Below, piece after piece: positions 59,578-64,000 of a DNA stretch of 64,000 nucleotides. Within the stretch, counting starts at the first letter, position 1. The number at the start of each line of letters is the position of its first letter. The translations under genes and the position numbers were made by a program. The stretch is from Nemesobacter sp965204795 (lineage in GTDB: Bacteria; Desulfobacterota_D; UBA1144; Nemesobacterales; Nemesobacteraceae): NCBI GenBank assembly GCA_965204795.1, contig OZ242012.1, positions 186,001-250,000 on the forward strand. The letters are read 5' to 3'. The notes under the pieces were generated by a model that ran no database searches, had not been told where the DNA came from, and worked only from the letters and a program-made list of their open reading frames with translations.

Positions 59578-60796
59578 TGGCTTCCTCTTGACCCATGTCG
59601 GCCAGTATCTTCCTGACCGCGATGCGGCCTAGGTCGAGGAGCCGGGCGAGCTGACCTTCGCTGTAGAAATCCCTTTTCCACGCCTCTCTCGCCAGAAGGA
59701 CCAGCCGAGGCGGCAGGATGTCTCCGGCGACCGAAGCGCTTACGTGCCTGGGAGGCAGATGTCCTAGCACTTCCTTCGCCTGCCTGTCGGTGATTTTTCC
59801 GTTGGACTCGAACCATTCCCAGGTTCCTTCCCTGATCAGGGAAAGTTCCTCGAGTCTTCGCACCATGGCTTCGCGGGACACTCTGTGCTCGTGCGCGAGC
59901 AGTATGACATGACGCCGGGTGAAATGAGACTGGCCGTCGGTTATCCTGGCGAAGCTTTCGGCCACCCCGCGCGCCGGAGTCAGAAACGCGCGGGCGAAGC
60001 GGTCCGCGTATCTTTCCTCGCGGGAGCGGAATTTCTCGTCCTCGGTCAGGACTTCCGCCTGCTCTCGCGTCGAACAGAAGTGCCCGAGTTCGTGGGCCGC
60101 GGTCTGCCGTATGCGGTCGACCGGGTGGTTGGCGTTCAGCAGTATGCAGGCCCCGACGCTTTCTTCACAGGTGAACAGTCCCGATATCCTGTGGTCGATC
60201 TTCCTCGCGTACACGCGGATTCCCAGTCGCCGGTCGAGCAGCGATATGATGTCCGGCGCCGGTCCCGCCCCGGTTCCCAGCCAGTCGCGCAGTTCCTGCG
60301 CGTTGCTCTCGGCCTGTGCCTCCACGTCGCCCGGAAGGATGGGACGCTGCGGCGGATATCGCCTCGTCCTGCCCGCCCCGAGCACGTTCTCAAGCTCGGT
60401 TTCCGCCTTGGCGAGCCTGCTTAGAAGGGCGGCCGCATAGTTTACGGCATCGTCCTCGCTCCGTCGCAGCTTGCGGAAACGCGGAACGAGGTCGACATGT
60501 ATCGCCTCGCGGCGCAATATGGCGTTTGCCGAAGTTCCGTAGAGCGCGGCGAGCCTCTGCAGTTCCTCTATGCCCGCGCGGCGGAGTCCCCGTTCCACGG
60601 CTACGAGGGTGGTCCGCGACAGGTCTGTTCTTTCCGCGGCCGCGGCCTGGGTCATGCGCGCCGACTTTCTGGCGATGCGAAGCCTTTCGCCGATCTCCCC
60701 GTCGCCGAGTCTTCCGGTTCCGCGCGATGCGGGAAGCCGCGCCGGGGGAGCCTTGCCGACCGCTGCGCCGTCCTGCTTTGTGATTTCTTTCGTCAT
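59552..60796 (-). CDS. XRE HTH / ImmA-IrrE metallopeptidase antitoxin
   Basis: A 414-residue protein. An XRE helix-turn-helix (RIARKSARMTQAAAAERTDL, TTLVAVERGLRR) near residues 45-105 is followed by an ImmA/IrrE peptidase with H235-E-L-G-H239 (RQTAAHELGHFCSTREQAEV) and the third-ligand helix (ERYADRFARAFLTP). I chose the ATG at 60796, preceded by GGGAGG; the frame is open 94 codons further but lacks homology. It overlaps the PIN gene, forming a COG2856-type antitoxin with a PIN toxin. It may be inducible by stress through the peptidase. Confidence 0.88.
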   Translation of the reverse strand: MTKEITKQDGAAVGKAPPARLPASRGTGRLGDGEIGERLRIARKSARMTQAAAAERTDLSRTTLVAVERGLRRAGIEELQRLAALYGTSANAILRREAIHVDLVPRFRKLRRSEDDAVNYAAALLSRLAKAETELENVLGAGRTRRYPPQRPILPGDVEAQAESNAQELRDWLGTGAGPAPDIISLLDRRLGIRVYARKIDHRISGLFTCEESVGACILLNANHPVDRIRQTAAHELGHFCSTREQAEVLTEDEKFRSREERYADRFARAFLTPARGVAESFARITDGQSHFTRRHVILLAHEHRVSREAMVRRLEELSLIREGTWEWFESNGKITDRQAKEVLGHLPPRHVSASVAGDILPPRLVLLAREAWKRDFYSEGQLARLLDLGRIAVRKILADMGQEEANELFRLPN

Positions 60797-61018
60797 TCTG
60801 CCGTCCTCCCTAGTTTCCCGACAAACGATCCGGGTCCCGGAGATTTCACGTATTGTTTCCGTTCGGCCGCATGTCCCGCCGCCCGCCCGTTCGTTCTTTT
60901 TTCCGCTTCGTCCCTCGAAATGCCCGGGACGGGCACCGGAACCGTCGCATGTCTCCTGACCGGTTCGGACGTAAGGTTCTGCGGGGTCCGTCGCACATGA
61001 TTCAAACTTTATGTCAAA

Positions 61019-61047
61019 ATAATGCTGTTTGTCGGTTGAAATGTCAA
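61019..61047 (-). promoter_or_regulatory. Promoter/operator of the XRE-ImmA/PIN operon
   Basis: Minus-strand TTGACA (61042-61047) with a CATTAT -10-like box 17 bases on. The -35 lies in a short dyad (TTGAAATGTCAA on the plus strand, 61036-61047), and a second TTTGACAT-like copy lies 29 bases downstream. This leaves a leader of about 215 bases before the chosen ATG. Confidence 0.4.
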
Positions 61048-61401
61048 ACCCTGCCATGAAACTGAAAAATTCTTTCATAAGAGAAAATCACATTTTTCAT
61101 TTCGGAATCGTTATACGGGAAAATCTTGGAAATGTTGTTATAAAAAAAAGTTTATGATTATTTTGCGGGTTGGCCAACATGAAGAAATAGCCGGCCTCGG
61201 AGGGTCGCTGGCCGGAATTTTCGGTCCGGGCTTGGAGATGTTTCGCCGCGGGGAGTCGTTATGGCTGCGGCGCGGACCGGTCCTGGGCGGCCACGGCGGC
61301 GGGGAAGTCCGATGTCGGGCGAGAGGGAGCGGGAAAAGATTCCGTCGGGCGGTGCGGAAAAGCCGATGGACGGAATGTTCCGCGTATCCGCCCGGCAGCC
61401 G
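61048..61401. other. Intergenic, no gene supported
   Basis: 354 bases between the XRE-ImmA promoter and the ggt stop codon. The first 110 are AT-rich; the rest is GC-rich with open but featureless frames. No RNA gene or repeat is seen. Confidence 0.4.
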
Positions 61402-63204
61402 TCAAAAACCCGAAGCCCACGCTCCGGGCCGCCGTGCGTCCGCGGCCCCGAAAAGCGTTTTTCCGCGCACCGAGAGGCTCTGGGCCTTGCCTATGGAGTC
61501 CGCGGTCTTTACCGTGTGTCCTTTCCTGCGAAGCTCCGCGGCCACGTCTTTTCCCACTCCCGGTTCGAGGTAGAGAACGTCGGGAAGCCACTGATGGTGC
61601 GCCCTGGGGGCGTCCACGGCGCGACGAACGTCCATCCCGTGGTCTATCACGTTGAGAATCACCTGCAACACGGTGGTTATTATCCTGCTCCCGCCCGGGC
61701 TTCCCGTGGCCAGCACCGGCCGCCCGTTTCTGGTCACTATGGTGGGAGTCATGGAACTCAGCATTCTCTTTCCCGGGGCTATGGAGTTTTTCTCGCCGCC
61801 CACGAGGCCGTAGGCGTTGGGCGCCCCCGGCTTGGAGGAAAAGTCGTCCATTTCGTTGTTGAGCAGAATGCCGGTGCCCGGGACCGAAAGTTTCGAGCCG
61901 TAGGGAAAATTGAGCGTGTAGGTGTTGGAAACCACGTTCCCGAACCTGTCGGCCACGACGAAGTGGGTGGTGTCCTCGCCCCCGGCCGAAAGCGGGTCGC
62001 CGGGACTTACCGCCGCGCTAGGCGTCGCCCTCTCCGTGTCGACCAGCGGGAGGAGCCGCGCGGCGTATTTCTTCGAGGCGATCTCCCTGGCGGGAACTGG
62101 AGAGAAGTCGGGGTCGCCCAGATGCTTGGACCTGTCGGCGTAGGCGAGCTTCATGGTTTCCGCCAGAACGTGCAGGTATCGGGCCGAGTTGTGCCCGTAG
62201 TCCGAAAGGGGGTGGCTCTCGAGAATGTTCAGCATCTGCACCAGGTGCACTCCGCCCGAGCTCGGAGGCGGCATGGAGTATATCCTGTGGCCCCTGTAGT
62301 CTCCGACGGTCGGGCTTCTTTCGGCCGGGGAGTACGCCGCGAGGTCCCGGCGGGTCACGAGGCCTCCTTCCTTTTCCATGTATGCCGCTATTTTCTCCGC
62401 CACCGCTCCCCTGTAGAAGGCGGCGGGTCCGTTTTTCCTTATTTCTCTCAGGGTCCAGGCGAGGTTTTTCTGCGCGAGAATCTCCCCCACCCGCGGCGGC
62501 TTCCCGTTTTTCGGGAAAAAGACCTCCATGCTCTCCCCGGATCTTTTCATCCCTTCTCTCGCTTCCAGAAGGGACTCTCTGAGTTCCCGGTCCACGGGGA
62601 ATCCCTTTTCCGCAAGCTCTATCGCGGGCTCCAGAGCCTTTTCGAGCGGGATGGTTCCGTATTTCTCGAGCGCCGTCGCGAGCCCAGCGACCGTTCCCGG
62701 AACCCCCGAAGAGTAGATGCTGTTTCTGGCCTTCTCGTTGTCGACCTCCCCGTTTTCGTCGAGAAACATGTCCCTCGTCGCTTTTTCGGGCGCCTTCTCC
62801 CTGTAGTCCACGGCCACGGCCTCGCCCCGGTCGGCAAGGTAGATCATCATGAACCCGCCGCCCCCCAGGTTTCCGGCTCTCGGGAAAGTGACCGCCAGGG
62901 CGAATCCCATGGCGACCGCGGCATCCACGGCGTTTCCTCCGTTTCTGAGCACCTCGAGTCCGGCGAGGGTCGCCAGCCTGTCGGCCGACACCGCCATGCC
63001 GTTTTCGAACGGGCCGGACTGCCGCCCGCCCTCGCCGCGGGAGGAAAACCTGGCGCAGGACGTCGCCGCCAGCAGAACGAGGCACAGGCAGAGCGCGGCG
63101 GCCCGTATTCCCGCGCGTCCCGTCTTTTCGCCGTGCCGGCGGAAGACGTTCAGAAGGAAAGGGCGTGGGCGTAGCGCCTCGACATGTTCATCCTGTCTTC
63201 GCAT
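61402..63204 (-). CDS. ggt: Gamma-glutamyltransferase
   Basis: A 600-residue exported Ntn hydrolase. A signal segment (AAALCLCLVLLAATSCA, a weak lipobox) is followed by AVSADRLATLAGLEVLRNGG, DAAVAMGFALAVTFPRAGNL and GGGGFMMIY, and the autocatalytic Thr in GGEDTTHFVVADRFGNVVSN, then PGKRMLSSMTPTIV and ATGSPGGSRIITTVLQVILN. It hydrolyses or transfers the glutamyl group of glutathione in the periplasm. The start at ATG 63204 overlaps the sigma-factor gene by 55 bases; a CTG at 63153 is an alternative. Confidence 0.95.
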   Translation of the reverse strand: MRRQDEHVEALRPRPFLLNVFRRHGEKTGRAGIRAAALCLCLVLLAATSCARFSSRGEGGRQSGPFENGMAVSADRLATLAGLEVLRNGGNAVDAAVAMGFALAVTFPRAGNLGGGGFMMIYLADRGEAVAVDYREKAPEKATRDMFLDENGEVDNEKARNSIYSSGVPGTVAGLATALEKYGTIPLEKALEPAIELAEKGFPVDRELRESLLEAREGMKRSGESMEVFFPKNGKPPRVGEILAQKNLAWTLREIRKNGPAAFYRGAVAEKIAAYMEKEGGLVTRRDLAAYSPAERSPTVGDYRGHRIYSMPPPSSGGVHLVQMLNILESHPLSDYGHNSARYLHVLAETMKLAYADRSKHLGDPDFSPVPAREIASKKYAARLLPLVDTERATPSAAVSPGDPLSAGGEDTTHFVVADRFGNVVSNTYTLNFPYGSKLSVPGTGILLNNEMDDFSSKPGAPNAYGLVGGEKNSIAPGKRMLSSMTPTIVTRNGRPVLATGSPGGSRIITTVLQVILNVIDHGMDVRRAVDAPRAHHQWLPDVLYLEPGVGKDVAAELRRKGHTVKTADSIGKAQSLSVRGKTLFGAADARRPGAWASGF

Positions 63205-64000
63205 ATTCTTATCTTCTTCGAGTAGAAAGCCTTTTCGAAGGGTTCGCGGGCGAGGTCCGTCGCCCGGCGGAAGTTCGATATGGCGTCCCGGTAGCTGTGA
63301 AGCTCGAAATGAAGGTTTCCCAGAGTCGAGTACAGAAGGCCGTGCGACTCGAGCCGCTCTATGCCCCGGATTTCCCTCACTGCCTCCAGTCCTTCCCGCG
63401 GCCCGCGCTTTTTCGATACGGCTATCGCCTTGTGAAGTTCGACCACGGGGCAGTGCCTGCACGCCAGGTAGCTGTCGTAGAGGGAGATGATGCGGTCCCA
63501 GTCGGTGTCGCCGTATCTTTTCGCGAGGGAATGGACGGCTTCCACCCCGGCCTTCAGATGAATTTCCGTGACCTCGTTTCCGTCTTCCGCCGAAAGGGAG
63601 AGATGTTCGAATCCCCGCCTTATCATGTCCCCGTCCCAGAGGTCCCTGTTCTGCTCCCTTATGCCTACGGGTTTTCCCCCGGAGTCCCGCATGGTGTCGA
63701 GCCTCGCGGCGTTGAGAAGCATGAAGGACAAAAGAGCGTGCGTCGCGGGCCTTCTGGTAAGGGAAAAGCCGCAGAGCATCTCCCCGAGCCTTATCGCGGC
63801 GAAGCAGAGACGGGGCTCGGGAGACGTCTCCCCGCCGCGGCCGCCGAGTCCCATGGCGAAGATCTCGGAGACGTTTCTCGTCGCCGCCCCGAGATTGCGC
63901 TCCACGCCCCCGGGCGTCGTCATGGAGGCGGGAACGACCGTTCCGGAGATTATCTTTTCCTTTTCGCGGGAAAGCTCCCTTTCGAGCGCCTTTTCGCTTT
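63150..64000 (-). CDS. Sigma-70 family (ECF, DUF6596-type) factor, C-terminal part
   Basis: The gene runs past the right window edge in an open frame. The visible 283 residues are the C-terminal part of an ECF sigma factor of the group with a DUF6596/TPR-like extension: SFMLLNAARLDTMRDSGGKP, NRDLWDGDMIRRGFEHL, DTDWDRIISLYDSYLA, SPVVELHKAIA-like CPVVELHKAIAVSKKRG, and a TPR helix pair (GLLYSTLGNLHFELHSYRDA). The sigma-2/4 DNA-binding domains lie beyond the edge. The 11-strand ggt overlap may couple them. An ATG at 63923 is internal, not the true start. Confidence 0.8.
   Translation of the reverse strand, partial: SEKALERELSREKEKIISGTVVPASMTTPGGVERNLGAATRNVSEIFAMGLGGRGGETSPEPRLCFAAIRLGEMLCGFSLTRRPATHALLSFMLLNAARLDTMRDSGGKPVGIREQNRDLWDGDMIRRGFEHLSLSAEDGNEVTEIHLKAGVEAVHSLAKRYGDTDWDRIISLYDSYLACRHCPVVELHKAIAVSKKRGPREGLEAVREIRGIERLESHGLLYSTLGNLHFELHSYRDAISNFRRATDLAREPFEKAFYSKKIRICEDRMNMSRRYAHALSF

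Noticed and set aside
61154..61573. 139-codon plus-strand ORF near the ggt 3' end
   Set aside because: Mostly antisense to ggt and low-complexity; no start signal.
1..64000. CRISPR arrays, insertion sequences and rRNA
   Set aside because: No regularly spaced repeats, no transposase reading frame and no rRNA core sequence were seen.

Overview
The window is GC-rich DNA from a Gram-negative bacterium. It encodes a TolC-type outer-membrane factor, two signal-peptide beta-barrel proteins, an MCE/MlaD-like lipid-transport protein and a murein-recycling operon. There is no rRNA or other firm taxonomic marker. A deltaproteobacterial or Dadabacteria-like lineage is only a guess. Genes are tightly packed, with many ATGA/GTGA overlaps. 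Several genes start within about 10-16 bases of a -10-like box and lack a Shine-Dalgarno, suggesting leaderless mRNAs.

Layout. Positions 1-6.8 kb are accessory. They hold a HicB-like antitoxin, a Panacea/GepA-like gene with a palindromic operator, an ABC-type ATPase translationally coupled to a small PD-(D/E)XK-like protein (candidate defence pair), an HTH regulator, a RipA-like small membrane protein, and an isolated lysis cassette (GH108 endolysin, 3TM holin, 44-residue membrane protein). 7.1-8.7 kb is a TolC-family gene. 9.2-12.6 kb is a histidine kinase with two GHKL ATPase domains plus a response regulator with an unrecognised output domain, flanked by a DUF3800 remnant. 13-17.3 kb holds purH, an MCE protein, a secreted acetoacetate-decarboxylase-like protein, and a GtrA-like gene that runs in frame into a HicB. 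17.4-18.6 kb holds a frameshifted Panacea antitoxin with a partner gene, and tRNA-Gly(CCC). 18.7-24.1 kb is a peptidoglycan-recycling operon (murQ, anmK, nagZ, SSS symporter). 24.1-30.1 kb holds nuoI, a HigB/HigA-ImmA toxin-antitoxin pair, a fused accA-accD, an IscA/ErpA protein and an AT-richer SDH/ClpP-fold protease module. 30.2-36.9 kb holds an M24 peptidase, mazG, two outer-membrane barrels flanking a Panacea toxin-antitoxin-like pair, apgM and DUF2237. 37-43.1 kb is the conserved aroA-cmk-rpsA-sppA-lapA-lipA run. 43.1-47.3 kb holds a nitrilase, two unrecognised families, DUF985, a DCC protein and tam. 47.3-51.4 kb holds HepT/RHH-MNT, dnaB, glycerate kinase and nuoE. 51.6-58.9 kb holds pduO, an O-methyltransferase, glnD and nadBCA. 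59-64 kb holds a PIN / XRE-ImmA pair, gamma-glutamyltransferase and a sigma factor cut by the window edge.

Two themes stand out. One is a high load of toxin-antitoxin and defence-like modules scattered singly between housekeeping operons, including three Panacea-like genes, two ImmA-type metallopeptidase antitoxins and several unusual fusions. The other is compact, coupled housekeeping operons for murein recycling, NAD synthesis, fatty-acid initiation and lipoate synthesis. The best candidates for an undescribed system are the ATPase/nuclease pair at 1.8-3.8 kb, the Panacea/membrane-protein pair at 33.1-34.0 kb, the two-component pair at 9.2-12.6 kb and the protease module at 29-30.1 kb.
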